DNA of 64,000 nucleotides from Phaeobacter sp. CECT 5382. Its GTDB lineage: Bacteria; Pseudomonadota; Alphaproteobacteria; Rhodobacterales; Rhodobacteraceae. Below are positions 45,159 to 54,289 of the stretch, piece by piece. Position 1 is the first letter of the stretch. The number at the start of each line of letters is the position of its first letter. Under the pieces are notes generated by a model that was given only the letters and a program-made list of their open reading frames with translations, was not told the DNA's origin and made no database searches. The position numbers were made by a program, and so were the translations under genes. The stretch spans positions 62,001 through 126,000 of the forward strand of contig NZ_CYSG01000001.1 of NCBI RefSeq assembly GCF_001457775.1, in the 5' to 3' direction.

Positions 45159-46811
45159 TCAGGCGGCGCTTTCCTGATGCAGCTGCACCGGTTCGGAAGG
45201 TTTAGGCATCTGTTCGGTAACATCACCTTCTGCATGACCGGCTGCCTGATCATCCTGACTGGTGGAGATCAACGAAATCCCCAGGGCTTCACACAGCGGC
45301 AGTCGGCGGCTGGCAAAGGCCTGTGCCCTTGCGTTCAGAACCGCCAGGTTTTCCTCGGGATGCTCCAGAGCCCGACCATCCAACTGAACCCTCTGGCCTT
45401 GGCTGGACAGGATCTGCCAGGCCAGGTCGGCCCACTCTCTAGGGCTTTCCTTGCCTTCTCCCAATGCCAACAAGAACAATTGTTCAAACCGGTCAAGGGC
45501 CAGGCCGCCCCCGGTAACCGGTGAGGCCAGAAATCCAAGTGTATCGCTGTCTTGCGCACGGCTACAGACCGCCTGATTGAAGGCCTGACAGCGCTGCCTG
45601 CGCGCCTCCAGATCGTCCTGCGGCAAACAGGGGCTAAGACTGCCGGTGCCAATGAGGATCGTAAGCAGACGGGTAATTTCTCCCCAGTTCATCTCGCCAA
45701 AGGCGCCATCGTTCAAAAGCTGGCGAACCGTTTGCGGCCCCTTGCCCAGAGCTGACAGGATTGGCTCATACTGGGTGTGATCCAATGGGATCTCACCAAG
45801 CCGCCAAGACTGCTTGAGCACACCGCCGGAATAGCTGGTCATCAGCGCCAGAGGCATGTCGAACCAGGCGGCAACTGCACCGCGCTGCTGATATGGCAGG
45901 CTGCCTTTGACAAACAGGTCCATGCGGAACTGTTCGTTGACCAAAACATCCCTCAGTGCTTCGCGACGCACAGGATCGCTCTCCTGCGCCAAAAGCGCGA
46001 TCTGTTTCGGCGTCAGCGAAATCTCATCCAGATGTTCCAGCACGTTGGCCGACCCGAGAAAATTCAGCTTGGCCTGTCCCAGATCCCCAGCGATATCGCC
46101 AAAGTGAAACGGGGTCCAATCAGCGTTGAACAGCTCGTGCGCCAGATAGGTGCGCGACATCGTCTTGGTACTGCCAAGACGCGCGCTGGCCGATGGGTTG
46201 TCGATGAAATAGCGCGCCCCGGCCTGCTCCAGCGTATTGGCAAATTCCAGCGCATCCTCCACGCGACCTTCGAGCTGGCCGGTTGCCTGATCCGCCCGAT
46301 CCAGCAAAATGCGCCGCAGCGGCATCGCCGAGGCCCAGGCTGCAAGTGAGTTGTAGCTGACGTATACCAGCCCGCCTGGCTTCAGGCGTTTGCCGATAAA
46401 ATCAATGACGAGAGATTGGTTTTCCTTGGAAACCCAGCTCATCACCCCATGCAGCGCGATGACATCAAATTGGTTCGGCAGCCCGTCCTGTTGATCGAAA
46501 TCCGCAAAGGAGCGTTCGTAGAAAAAGACGTTGTCCAGCGCGGCGTCCAGCGCCAGTTGCTGCGCGCCAACGATATGCGAGGGGCTGAAATCCATCGCAT
46601 GAAAATCGATATGCGGGTTGGCAGCGGCCAGCAGATTAGAGGTGAAACCCTGCCCACATCCCAGTTCACAATAGCTGAGGCGCCCCTGATCAAGTCGCTG
46701 TTTTTGCCCCTTGGAAAGCGCCGAGAACGCCATGAGCGAGGGCGTCATCTCGCGAAAGAAATCATGTGAATAATCTAGATCGGCTACGTAGCCGGAGGTC
46801 CAGTCGCTCAT
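45159..46811 (-). CDS. class I SAM-dependent methyltransferase with regulatory C-terminal domain
   Basis: 550 residues from the ATG at 46809-46811; longer upstream starts are unsupported. Residues ~1-210 are a Rossmann methyltransferase, motif I ELGCGQGFTS, then DFHAMDFSPSHI and LHGVMSWV. Residues ~215-310 fit the methyltransferase regulatory domain seen in O-antigen or protein methyltransferases (YLAHELFNADWTPFHFGDI). The C-terminal ~200 residues are a helical domain. Substrate unknown. It follows the soxD terminator on the same strand and is probably not part of the sox operon. Confidence 0.85.
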   Translation of the reverse strand: MSDWTSGYVADLDYSHDFFREMTPSLMAFSALSKGQKQRLDQGRLSYCELGCGQGFTSNLLAAANPHIDFHAMDFSPSHIVGAQQLALDAALDNVFFYERSFADFDQQDGLPNQFDVIALHGVMSWVSKENQSLVIDFIGKRLKPGGLVYVSYNSLAAWASAMPLRRILLDRADQATGQLEGRVEDALEFANTLEQAGARYFIDNPSASARLGSTKTMSRTYLAHELFNADWTPFHFGDIAGDLGQAKLNFLGSANVLEHLDEISLTPKQIALLAQESDPVRREALRDVLVNEQFRMDLFVKGSLPYQQRGAVAAWFDMPLALMTSYSGGVLKQSWRLGEIPLDHTQYEPILSALGKGPQTVRQLLNDGAFGEMNWGEITRLLTILIGTGSLSPCLPQDDLEARRQRCQAFNQAVCSRAQDSDTLGFLASPVTGGGLALDRFEQLFLLALGEGKESPREWADLAWQILSSQGQRVQLDGRALEHPEENLAVLNARAQAFASRRLPLCEALGISLISTSQDDQAAGHAEGDVTEQMPKPSEPVQLHQESAA

Positions 46812-46956
46812 AAACAGCCCTTTTGTCGTCTGTTGAAAGTGTCTTGCTTTCCTAAAATTCGCCGAAACTTGTAAGGAGCACGTTAATGCGCGGGCATTTT
46901 TTGGAAAAAAACCTGTGGAGTGTTTTGACAGGGCCAGCACCAACAACAGCAACGAT

Positions 46957-46985
46957 AAAGGGCTCCCGGAAATCCGGAAGCCCTC
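46957..46985 (-). terminator. terminator of the sox operon
   Basis: On the minus strand GGGCTTCCGG and CCGGGAGCCC pair (10-bp stem with one mismatch, 4 nt loop) and are followed by TTTATCG, 38 bp after the soxD stop. Confidence 0.75.
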
Positions 46986-47021
46986 TGTTGGTTTCGTGCC
47001 AGCCTGAAAACCGACCTTAGG

Positions 47022-48077
47022 TCAGTCGAAAGAGCGCAGATAGGTGATCACTGCTTCGATGTCTGCCTCTTTTTTGAGCCCGGCAAAGGACATCTTGGTG
47101 CCCTTCATGTATTTGCGCGGCTTGGTCAAAAAGGCGGCCAGCTCGTCGTCGCTCCAGACCAGACCATCTTCGGCAGCTGCCTTCATCACCTTGGAATATT
47201 TGAAGCCTTCGACCGCACCGGCATCGGCACCGACAATGCCGTTCAGCAGCGGGCCGGTGCTGTTCTTGGCACCATCACCAACCTTATGGCAGGCTTTGCA
47301 TTTCTTGAAAACCTTGGCGCCTTTGGCCAGCAGTTCAGGATCCAGCGCGACCTCTTCAACCACCGGTTCCGCTACAGGTTCGGCAACCGGTTCCGCAACT
47401 GCAGCCTCTTCGACAACCGCCTCAGCCGGTTCTGCCGCTGCACTGGTTTCTTCCGGAGTCACATCCAGCACCAGCGCGCGCATGGTGATCTCAACGCTGT
47501 CCTTGCAGTTTTCCATGCAGGGCTCAGGGTTCCAGAAGTGCTTTTCGCTTTCCAGCCGGTCATCAAGAATGAAACCCCCAGCGTTGGGCAGCTCTACCCC
47601 GGTAAAGGTCTCATCCGACAGCACGAAATCCTCATCCACCAGATCGTTGGAATAAAGGATATAGGCCACGATGGCATAGACCTCATCCGGCTCCAGCGTC
47701 TGAGCGGCGCCAAAGGGCATCGACCGGTTCACATAGTCCCAGGTGGTCGAAAGATAGGGCCAGTAGGAGCCAACAGTTTTCAGCGGATCCTCGTGATCCA
47801 GCGTGCCCTGACCACCTGCCAGTTTTGGCCAGTTGTCGACGCCTTCGGCAAAATCACCATGGCAGACGGCACACTGTTCGGCGAAAACCTCTTCGCCGGT
47901 CAGCACATCGCCAGAACCCGCAGGCAGACCGGTGCCATCAGGTGACACATCAAGATCCCAGGCTGCGATCTCTTCCGGCAGCGCGGTGCGGCCTAGGCCA
48001 TAGCTGCCTGCATAGGCGGGCAGGCTCAGTGCTGTTGCAATGGCCGCTCCGGCGATAACTTTAGGAAACTTCGACAT
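47022..48077 (-). CDS. soxD: SoxD, diheme cytochrome c subunit of sulfane dehydrogenase
   Basis: 351 residues from the ATG at 48075-48077 (GGGAGG site). Signal peptide ends AYAG (~24). Two c-type heme sites, CAVCH and CKACH, are separated by an acidic Pro/Val/Ala linker (EPVAEPVAEPVVEE), which is usual for SoxD. With SoxC it oxidises SoxY-bound sulfane sulfur in the periplasm, so thiosulfate goes fully to sulfate. Its start lies inside the soxC reading frame, overlapping by 17 bp. Confidence 0.95.
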   Translation of the reverse strand: MSKFPKVIAGAAIATALSLPAYAGSYGLGRTALPEEIAAWDLDVSPDGTGLPAGSGDVLTGEEVFAEQCAVCHGDFAEGVDNWPKLAGGQGTLDHEDPLKTVGSYWPYLSTTWDYVNRSMPFGAAQTLEPDEVYAIVAYILYSNDLVDEDFVLSDETFTGVELPNAGGFILDDRLESEKHFWNPEPCMENCKDSVEITMRALVLDVTPEETSAAAEPAEAVVEEAAVAEPVAEPVAEPVVEEVALDPELLAKGAKVFKKCKACHKVGDGAKNSTGPLLNGIVGADAGAVEGFKYSKVMKAAAEDGLVWSDDELAAFLTKPRKYMKGTKMSFAGLKKEADIEAVITYLRSFD

Positions 48078-49344
48078 TTTCTGCCTCCCCGGTTGCCTTG
48101 ACCCACCAGGTCTGGATGGCATTGTTGTGATAGATCGAGTTCAGTCCACGCACTTCGCGCAGCTGGGTCTTGGTAGGCTGCACATAGCCAGAGCTGTCGC
48201 GCGCCCGGCTTTGCAGGAACATCTCCGAGCCGTCCCAGTTGATATCCAGATAGAACCGCGTCAGCGCCTTGTCGGTGCCAGGTGCGCCCAGGCGGGCCTC
48301 GGTCCAGGTTTTGCCACCATCGGTTGACACATCAACACCCGTGATGGCTCCACGTCCTGACCAGGCCAGACCGGTGATCACCAGCGGACCTTTGCCATGA
48401 GTGATCGGGGCCTGCGGGCTGGGGCTGGTGACGACCGACTTCGCATCCATCTCCCAGGTCCATTTACGAGCCACACCATTGGCCAGTGTGTCGGTGTATT
48501 TTGAAGTCTCTTCGCGGCTTTCGACCGGGCCATCCATGACCTCGATCCGGCGCAGCCATTTGACCCACATGTTGCCTTCCCAACCGGGAACAACCAGACG
48601 CACAGGGTAGCCGTGCTCTTTGCGCAGGGCCTCGCCATTGGCCTTGAAGGCCACCAGCACATCGTCCAGCGCCTTTTCCAGCGGGATCGAGCGGCCGTTC
48701 GACGAAGCATCTGCCCCTTCGACATAGACCCATTTGTCCTTGAAATCGCCTGCGGCTGCGAGGCCAGCTTCTTCGAGCAGGGTGCGCAGCGAGACGCCGG
48801 AATATTCCATGTTGTGAATCATGCCATGGGTGAACTGCGCGCCATTCAGCTGTGCGCCTGCCCATTCCATGCCGGAGTTGGCCGCGCATTCACAGAAATA
48901 GACCCGGTTTTCCCGTGGGAACCGTTCCAGATCGGCATAGGAGAACACCAGTGGTGTATCCACCAAGCCATTGATCATCAGCCGGTAGTCTTCTTTTTTC
49001 AGCTCGATCGCACCGGAATGGTGCCGTTCAAAAGCGCAACCCTGTGGGGTGATCGTGCCATCCAGCGCATGGATTGGCGTGAAGTTGATCGAGCTGATGG
49101 TATCCGCCGTCAGCCATTCCACATTGCGGCGCACCACATCCTGTTCAAACTGGATCGGCAGACCGTAAGGGGTGGCATCAACGCCATCGCCCAAACCGCT
49201 GGCCCATTCCTGAACCTCGGTGATCAGGGGATCCGGGGTAGCCGTTGCGGACGCAGCACTGGCGGCTGCGGCCCCTGCCCCGGCCGCCGCACCGGCCAGA
49301 AACTGGCGGCGCGAGGGGGCAAATGTCTTTGCTTTATCGCTCAT
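48061..49344 (-). CDS. soxC: SoxC, molybdenum subunit of sulfane dehydrogenase
   Basis: 427 residues. Twin-Arg signal (SRRQFLAGAAAGAGAAAASA). Sulfite-oxidase fold with the Mo-ligand Cys in VYFCECAANSGMEWAGAQL, and the WSGRGAITGVDVSTDGGKTW dimerisation segment. Lies 114 bp after soxB. Its presence predicts complete thiosulfate oxidation without sulfur globules. Confidence 0.96.
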   Translation of the reverse strand: MSDKAKTFAPSRRQFLAGAAAGAGAAAASAASATATPDPLITEVQEWASGLGDGVDATPYGLPIQFEQDVVRRNVEWLTADTISSINFTPIHALDGTITPQGCAFERHHSGAIELKKEDYRLMINGLVDTPLVFSYADLERFPRENRVYFCECAANSGMEWAGAQLNGAQFTHGMIHNMEYSGVSLRTLLEEAGLAAAGDFKDKWVYVEGADASSNGRSIPLEKALDDVLVAFKANGEALRKEHGYPVRLVVPGWEGNMWVKWLRRIEVMDGPVESREETSKYTDTLANGVARKWTWEMDAKSVVTSPSPQAPITHGKGPLVITGLAWSGRGAITGVDVSTDGGKTWTEARLGAPGTDKALTRFYLDINWDGSEMFLQSRARDSSGYVQPTKTQLREVRGLNSIYHNNAIQTWWVKATGEAENVEVS

Positions 49345-49458
49345 TTTTCTCTCCTTACATCGACAAATTCACGTTCGTGAATTTATCAGCGCAAAAAATT
49401 TTGGTCAGATCAGAGTGCCGCTGGAGACAAATCTCCGGCGGCACCCAAGAGGTGGGGT

Positions 49459-51156
49459 TTAGGCCCCAACCACATTGACCGATGTATTGGGGGTGACGGA
49501 AACCGTTCCCTGTTTGCGAATGTGATCTTCGACCACATCCCAGATCATTGGGCCTTCGGTGCCTTCATTGACGCTGGCCCAGCCAGACACCACGTAGGAT
49601 TTGCTGGCGTCGATTTTCTCACCGGTTTTCAGCAGGGTCATCTCGCTGATCCGTTCGCCCTGCGGCTTGGTGATGTCGATGCGATAGCCCATGCCACCGA
49701 TACGCACCATATCGCCGCCCTGCTGGTAGTAGGGATCGGGGTTGAAGATGTTGTCTGCAACATCTTCGAGGATCACCTTAATGAATTCACCTGTCATCTC
49801 AGAGCGGTAGGCGGCGCCATAGCTCATGGAGGTGACATTCCAGATGTCTTCGCGGGTGATGTCATCGCCAGGCACAAGCGAAGGCCCCCAGCGCACGCCG
49901 GGCGACATGGCGATATCGGCTTCACGTTCGCTCAGCAGTGCGTCGCAGATCAAATCATCCCAGGTGCCGTTGAAATTGCCGCGACGATAGAGCAGCGAGT
50001 CAGTCTTGCCGACGACCTCGGCCAGCTGATCCGCATAGGGCGCGCGCTGCTCATCGATCAGCTTGGTGATGACAGGGTCCGGTGCGATCACATCCGCAAA
50101 GATCGGGATCAGCTTGTGGCGAATGCCCATCATCTGGCCGTCGCGTACATCCAGATCAATACGGCTGACGAATTTGCCGTTGGAGCCGGAGGCAATGATA
50201 TGGGTCTTGCCGACCAGAACCGGTTCGGGCAGCGCGTCATGGGTGTGACCGGACAGGATCACATCGATCCCGGTGACAACGCTGGCCATTTTCTTGTCGA
50301 CGTCAAAGCCGTTGTGCGACAACAGAACCACCAGATCAGCGCCCGCCGCGCGGACCTCATCGACCATTTCCTGCATGTGCTCGTCACGGATACCGAATGA
50401 ATACTCTGGGAACATCCAGCCGGGGTTGGCGATGGGCATATAGGGGAAAGCCTGGCCGATGACGGCCACCTTGGCACCACCACGCTCAAAGAATTTGTAA
50501 GGCTTGAACAGCTCGGCGGGCTCGTCCCACTCGCTATCAAAGATGTTCTGACCCAAAGCGGCAAAGGGCAGGCCCTCGACGATCTCGTTCACCCGGTCAG
50601 AACCTAGCGTGAACTCCCAGTGGAAGGTCATTGCGTCGGGCTTCAATGCGTTCATTACATTGACCATATCCTGACCGGCGGTGTGATGGCAGGTGTAGGA
50701 TCCGTGCCAGGTGTCGCCGCCATCCAGCAGCAAGGCATCGGGGCGTTCGGCGCGGATCGCGTTGATCACGGTCGCGACCCGGTCCATACCGCCAACGCGG
50801 CCATAGCCCTGCGCCAGCGACGAGAAATCATCATGAGTCAGCGCATAGGCCGATGGGCTGCCATCAGCAATGCCGTAAGCCTTGCGGAAATCAGCACCGG
50901 TGATGTGTGGCACATGCCCCTTGTTGCCACCAACGCCCAGATTGACCGAAGGCTCGCGGAAATAGATCGGTTTCAGCTGCGCGTGAATATCAGTGATATG
51001 GATCAGGCTGATATTGCCAAAGGTGTCAAACTGCAGCAGCTGATCCTGGGTCAGGCTCTGCTGCGCGGCCAGACGGCCCCAATTTCCAAAACCAGAGGCC
51101 CCAACCAAGGCGGAAGCGGCCATCGATACCTGCAAAAAATCACGGCGCGAGATCAT
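49459..51156 (-). CDS. soxB: SoxB, thiosulfohydrolase
   Basis: 565 residues. Twin-Arg signal (SRRDFLQVSMAAS). Dimanganese 5'-nucleotidase-like fold: D56 and H58 in THITDIHAQ-type block, GGDTWHGS, SHNGFD and SGHTHD. Hydrolyses the terminal sulfonate from SoxY-Cys-thiosulfate to release sulfate. It is separated from soxA by 115 bp holding a hairpin and an operator-like site, suggesting its own promoter for soxBCD. Confidence 0.97.
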   Translation of the reverse strand: MISRRDFLQVSMAASALVGASGFGNWGRLAAQQSLTQDQLLQFDTFGNISLIHITDIHAQLKPIYFREPSVNLGVGGNKGHVPHITGADFRKAYGIADGSPSAYALTHDDFSSLAQGYGRVGGMDRVATVINAIRAERPDALLLDGGDTWHGSYTCHHTAGQDMVNVMNALKPDAMTFHWEFTLGSDRVNEIVEGLPFAALGQNIFDSEWDEPAELFKPYKFFERGGAKVAVIGQAFPYMPIANPGWMFPEYSFGIRDEHMQEMVDEVRAAGADLVVLLSHNGFDVDKKMASVVTGIDVILSGHTHDALPEPVLVGKTHIIASGSNGKFVSRIDLDVRDGQMMGIRHKLIPIFADVIAPDPVITKLIDEQRAPYADQLAEVVGKTDSLLYRRGNFNGTWDDLICDALLSEREADIAMSPGVRWGPSLVPGDDITREDIWNVTSMSYGAAYRSEMTGEFIKVILEDVADNIFNPDPYYQQGGDMVRIGGMGYRIDITKPQGERISEMTLLKTGEKIDASKSYVVSGWASVNEGTEGPMIWDVVEDHIRKQGTVSVTPNTSVNVVGA

Positions 51157-51202
51157 GTCTATCTGTCATCCTGTGCAATCATGAGAGGCAAATATGATTC
51201 AT

Positions 51203-51218
51203 ATTCGCATCTATGAAT
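51203..51218. promoter_or_regulatory. SoxR/SqrR-type operator upstream of soxB
   Basis: ATTC-GCATCTAT-GAAT is an exact ATTC-N8-GAAT inverted repeat, 47-62 bp before the soxB start. A second near-perfect palindrome, AATATGA-T-TCATATT, overlaps it at 51191-51205. Confidence 0.65.
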
Positions 51219-51233
51219 TTGTAAAGTGCGAAA

Positions 51234-51261
51234 CACCCCGCGCCTGTTCAGACGCGGGGTG
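51234..51261 (-). terminator. hairpin between soxA and soxB
   Basis: CACCCCGCG and CGCGGGGTG (9-bp perfect stem, 10-nt loop) stand 11 bp after the soxA stop; on the minus strand only TTTCGC follows, so termination would be partial. It would split soxVWXYZA from soxBCD expression. Confidence 0.6.
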
Positions 51262-51271
51262 CAAAACTTGA

Positions 51272-52123
51272 TTAGTTACGGACCGAAGGACCTTCGACGG
51301 CCAGCCCATTGCCGCGCGAAGCGACATAAAGCTCAAGTGCGACAAAATCCGACGAGCCTGGCTTGTAGGTCTCGGCGCGGGTGTCACGTACGCAGCCTTT
51401 GAATCGGGCATGCACGTTGTTGAGCTTGGCGTTTTTCAGACGATAGGCTGGAAAACCGTTGATCTGGCCCTGGCTCAGGTGATCAGCGCGGATCATCTTG
51501 CCATAGCTTTCTTCGTGGCAGTTGGCGCAGGACAGTTCCAGCTGACCGGTGCGGGTATAGTACATCTCTTTACCCTGCTCCCACATCGCCTGGACCGGAC
51601 CGTCAATGGCAACATTGACCGGCATGCCACGTGATTGCACCGAAATCAGTGCCTCCATCGCGTTCATCTTGCCGCCAGTGTACTTCCACTTTTCAGCGCC
51701 CATCTGGTTTTCGCGACAGTCGTTGATCTGCATCGGCAGAGTGCGGACTTCGCCTGCGGTCTCGTTCCACTTAGGGTATACCGCGCGCACGCCAGCCATG
51801 CTTTCGTCCACATCGTCGTGGCAGGAGGCACAGGATTTACCTTCGGAACCCTCGACGGTCTCCCAAGTATCCATGGCCTGATCCACAAAGACCATTGCGG
51901 GGTTTTCAAAATCGTCCATCTGCAGAGACTGGGTCTCGTCAGAGCGGAAGTGCCAGCCCGACATGACCTCGTCCAGTACATCGGCCACATGAGCCGGTGC
52001 TGCTGCTTTGGTTACCAGCGTGTCTTCTTCGTTGATCACCAACGTGTCATTATCCGCATCTGCATGGGCAGATAGCGGCAGGCTGAGCACGACGGCAATG
52101 GCGGTAAGCGCCTTATAGTTCAT
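51272..52123 (-). CDS. soxA: SoxA, diheme cytochrome c
   Basis: 283 residues with a Sec signal (~22). Heme sites C98-C101-H102 (CASCH) and C199-C202-H203 (CANCH); C244 in FKGCVRDTR is the conserved active-site Cys ligand that becomes a persulfide, and C136 probably the other distal ligand. With SoxX it oxidatively joins thiosulfate to SoxY. This is the two-heme SoxA form as in Paracoccus. Confidence 0.96.
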   Translation of the reverse strand: MNYKALTAIAVVLSLPLSAHADADNDTLVINEEDTLVTKAAAPAHVADVLDEVMSGWHFRSDETQSLQMDDFENPAMVFVDQAMDTWETVEGSEGKSCASCHDDVDESMAGVRAVYPKWNETAGEVRTLPMQINDCRENQMGAEKWKYTGGKMNAMEALISVQSRGMPVNVAIDGPVQAMWEQGKEMYYTRTGQLELSCANCHEESYGKMIRADHLSQGQINGFPAYRLKNAKLNNVHARFKGCVRDTRAETYKPGSSDFVALELYVASRGNGLAVEGPSVRN

Positions 52124-52197
52124 TCCTTGTCCTCCCTTGGGTATCCACCCTGCCCGCGTCTGCGGCCAGGGTGCCGTGCCTTGAGATCCGGAAGGGA

Positions 52198-52527
52198 TCA
52201 GGCGATAGCGACCGCCTTTTTGGCGTCATAGACCGACCCGTCATCATCATACCAAGTGAAGACGAATTCACCGGCTTCGGGCACGGTGGCCTCGAACTGA
52301 AAATAAGGGTTGGTCGAGACTGCGGGCTCGATGGTGATATCGGTAACCAACTGACCGTTGAACTCACAGGTAAAGCGGTTGATGATCGAACGCGGGATCA
52401 GGTTTCCGGCCTTATCCTTGCGCTGACCGCTTTCCATCTGGTGGCTGATCAGGGTCTTGATGGTGACTGCCTCACCGGCAGCTGCTTTTTTCGGGACTTT
52501 GACGCGGGGTTTTACACCGGATGCCAT
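52198..52527 (-). CDS. soxZ: SoxZ, sulfur carrier partner
   Basis: 109 residues, no signal peptide: SoxZ is exported with SoxY by the Tat system. Ig-like fold, text LISHQMESGQRKDKAGN and FVFTWYDDDGSVY typical of the family. Forms the SoxYZ heterodimer that carries sulfur intermediates. 63 bp after soxY. Confidence 0.95.
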   Translation of the reverse strand: MASGVKPRVKVPKKAAAGEAVTIKTLISHQMESGQRKDKAGNLIPRSIINRFTCEFNGQLVTDITIEPAVSTNPYFQFEATVPEAGEFVFTWYDDDGSVYDAKKAVAIA

Positions 52528-52590
52528 GTCTTTAACTCCTTCGTAGTCAGGCCGTATTCAGGCCGTAATCGGATATGCCTGTAGGCGGGT

Positions 52591-53007
52591 TTAGCCGCCG
52601 CAGCCACCGATGGTCACTTTGACGGCAGCGCTTGCCTTGGCGAAGCTGCCATCGGCCAGTTTGGCGATCGCAACCACATCCTGGGTACCGGCAAGGCGGA
52701 TCCGGGTGGCGGCAGCCTGGCTGGCGGCCAGCGGGCCAAAGTTGAAGGTCGCAACACCAGGCGTCGGGTTGCCGGTGGCCAGCACCAGAATAGCCGTCGC
52801 ACCAGGGGCGCTCACTTCGATTGGCACGGTGTTGCCGTTTTCGGCAATCTCGGGCGCGGTCAGGGTCACACCTGTGTCCGCCATATCGGCACCACCAGTA
52901 AACTCGGCAATCCGATCTTCTGTGCTCGCGCTTACGCGGAACGGCAGAACGGTCAGCACGGCAGCACCAAGGCCCATGGCCAGGGTCTCGCGACGTGAGA
53001 ACTCCAT
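52591..53007 (-). CDS. soxY: SoxY, sulfur covalent-binding protein
   Basis: 138 residues. Twin-Arg signal (FSRRETLAMGLGAAV). The C-terminal GGCGG arm carries the substrate-binding C136, on which all Sox intermediates are held. The canonical ending is intact. Confidence 0.97.
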   Translation of the reverse strand: MEFSRRETLAMGLGAAVLTVLPFRVSASTEDRIAEFTGGADMADTGVTLTAPEIAENGNTVPIEVSAPGATAILVLATGNPTPGVATFNFGPLAASQAAATRIRLAGTQDVVAIAKLADGSFAKASAAVKVTIGGCGG

Positions 53008-53057
53008 CTTCAGTCTCCTTTGACTTTTAGGTCAGGCGAGAGGGGGTACCTCTGCCC

Positions 53058-53534
53058 TTATTCTTCTTTCAGTGTCGCAAGGAATGCGACAACATCTTCG
53101 ATTTCCTGCGCCGTCAGGATCGGCGTCAGCGCCTCGGTCGGGGCTTTGCCGGTATAGGCATCCCCTGGGCGAATAAAGCCGTCGACCTTGTAAAATGCAG
53201 GCATCATCGTGCCTTCAAAGGTCATTTTTGCATTGGTCATCAAACCGCGCAGCTCTGCTTCGGTCCAGCGCTCACCGGCACCATCCAGCGAGGGGCCGAT
53301 TTCGCCGTGAAACGGCACATCCGCCAAGGCGGTAAGCTGATGACAGGCAACACAGTTGCCCAGCGATTTGGTGCCCGCAACCAGAGCGCCGTTGACGGCG
53401 TCTCCTGCGGTTCCGGTCAAGGAAGCCGCAACAGCGCCATCCTCGTCAAACTGCACATCCTTTGGCGCAACATCTGCCGCCAGGGTTGCACTCCCGGTCA
53501 GGCACATGGCCAGTGTCAGAGATAGTCTCTTCAT
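53058..53534 (-). CDS. soxX: SoxX, monoheme cytochrome c
   Basis: 158 residues from the ATG at 53532-53534 (GGGAGGA site). Signal peptide ends LAAD (~20). Heme site C61-C64-H65 (CVACH); a Met in the later MMPAFY segment is the likely sixth ligand. Partner of SoxA. The upstream gap holds a perfect operator-like repeat. Confidence 0.95.
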   Translation of the reverse strand: MKRLSLTLAMCLTGSATLAADVAPKDVQFDEDGAVAASLTGTAGDAVNGALVAGTKSLGNCVACHQLTALADVPFHGEIGPSLDGAGERWTEAELRGLMTNAKMTFEGTMMPAFYKVDGFIRPGDAYTGKAPTEALTPILTAQEIEDVVAFLATLKEE

Positions 53535-53621
53535 GGTTCCTCCCGTTGGCTGCCACCCGCTATCTGGCGGGCTTAGCTGTGGTATACCGTAGGGCACCGA
53601 TGCCCCCCAACGCAACAACAA

Positions 53622-53637
53622 ATTCAATAGTGTGAAT
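53622..53637. promoter_or_regulatory. SoxR/SqrR-type operator in the soxW-soxX gap
   Basis: ATTC-AATAGTGT-GAAT is an exact ATTC-N8-GAAT match, inside the 18-bp inverted repeat 53621-53638, 88-103 bp before the soxX start. SoxR of Pseudaminobacter was reported to bind the soxV and soxX upstream regions, the same places. Confidence 0.72.
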
Positions 53638-53659
53638 TATTATATAAGTGCGTCCGGCG

Positions 53660-54253
53660 TTAATCTGCTGATCCATTGTTGCGCTCGCGAATACGACGCG
53701 CATGGTAGCGTTGAAAATCTTCCCCGTTGTCAAGAAGATACCTCTTTTCGCGCACCCAGGTGAACATGTCCAGAGTGGTTCCGGGCCCAAAGGCCCCCGG
53801 CATTGTCGCAACGGCAGCCTGCGGGGCTGTACCCCCTTCGCCAACCTCTTCCGGCAGGAACAGAATCGTCGGCGTGAACAGCACGCCCCATTTGCGCGCC
53901 ATGTCTTTTTCGGCCAGCACGGAGCCATCGAAATCGGTGACCTCAACATCCCCATAGAGGTTCAGTTGCACCACAAAGTAGTTGTCCGCGATATAGTCGG
54001 AAACCTCTGGTCGCGGGAAAACCTCCTCGTGCATTTTGGTGCAATAGATGCAGCCACGCTGCTCAAAAAACAGCACCAGGCGTTTGCCTTCGCTATTTGC
54101 CTCTTCCAGGTCTTCGCGCAGATCCTTGAAGGTCTCGCGCATCCAGGGCGTCTTGTGCAGCCCGTCATCGCCCAGCTCAACCGCGGCGACGTCCGTTACG
54201 ACCAGGGGCAGCGCCAGCGCAAGGGCGGCGAGTTTCAACATCCAGTGTTTCAT
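53660..54253 (-). CDS. soxW: SoxW, periplasmic thioredoxin
   Basis: 197 residues with a Sec signal (~24). Thioredoxin-fold motif GCIYCTKMH (CxxC) and cis-Pro region FTPTILFL. Takes electrons from SoxV to keep SoxYZ reduced and active. The basic, Arg-rich C-terminus is a minor oddity. 36 bp after soxV. Confidence 0.93.
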   Translation of the reverse strand: MKHWMLKLAALALALPLVVTDVAAVELGDDGLHKTPWMRETFKDLREDLEEANSEGKRLVLFFEQRGCIYCTKMHEEVFPRPEVSDYIADNYFVVQLNLYGDVEVTDFDGSVLAEKDMARKWGVLFTPTILFLPEEVGEGGTAPQAAVATMPGAFGPGTTLDMFTWVREKRYLLDNGEDFQRYHARRIRERNNGSAD

Positions 54254-54289
54254 TTTTCCCTCCCAAAATTTCGAGTTCAGCAGTGTTCT

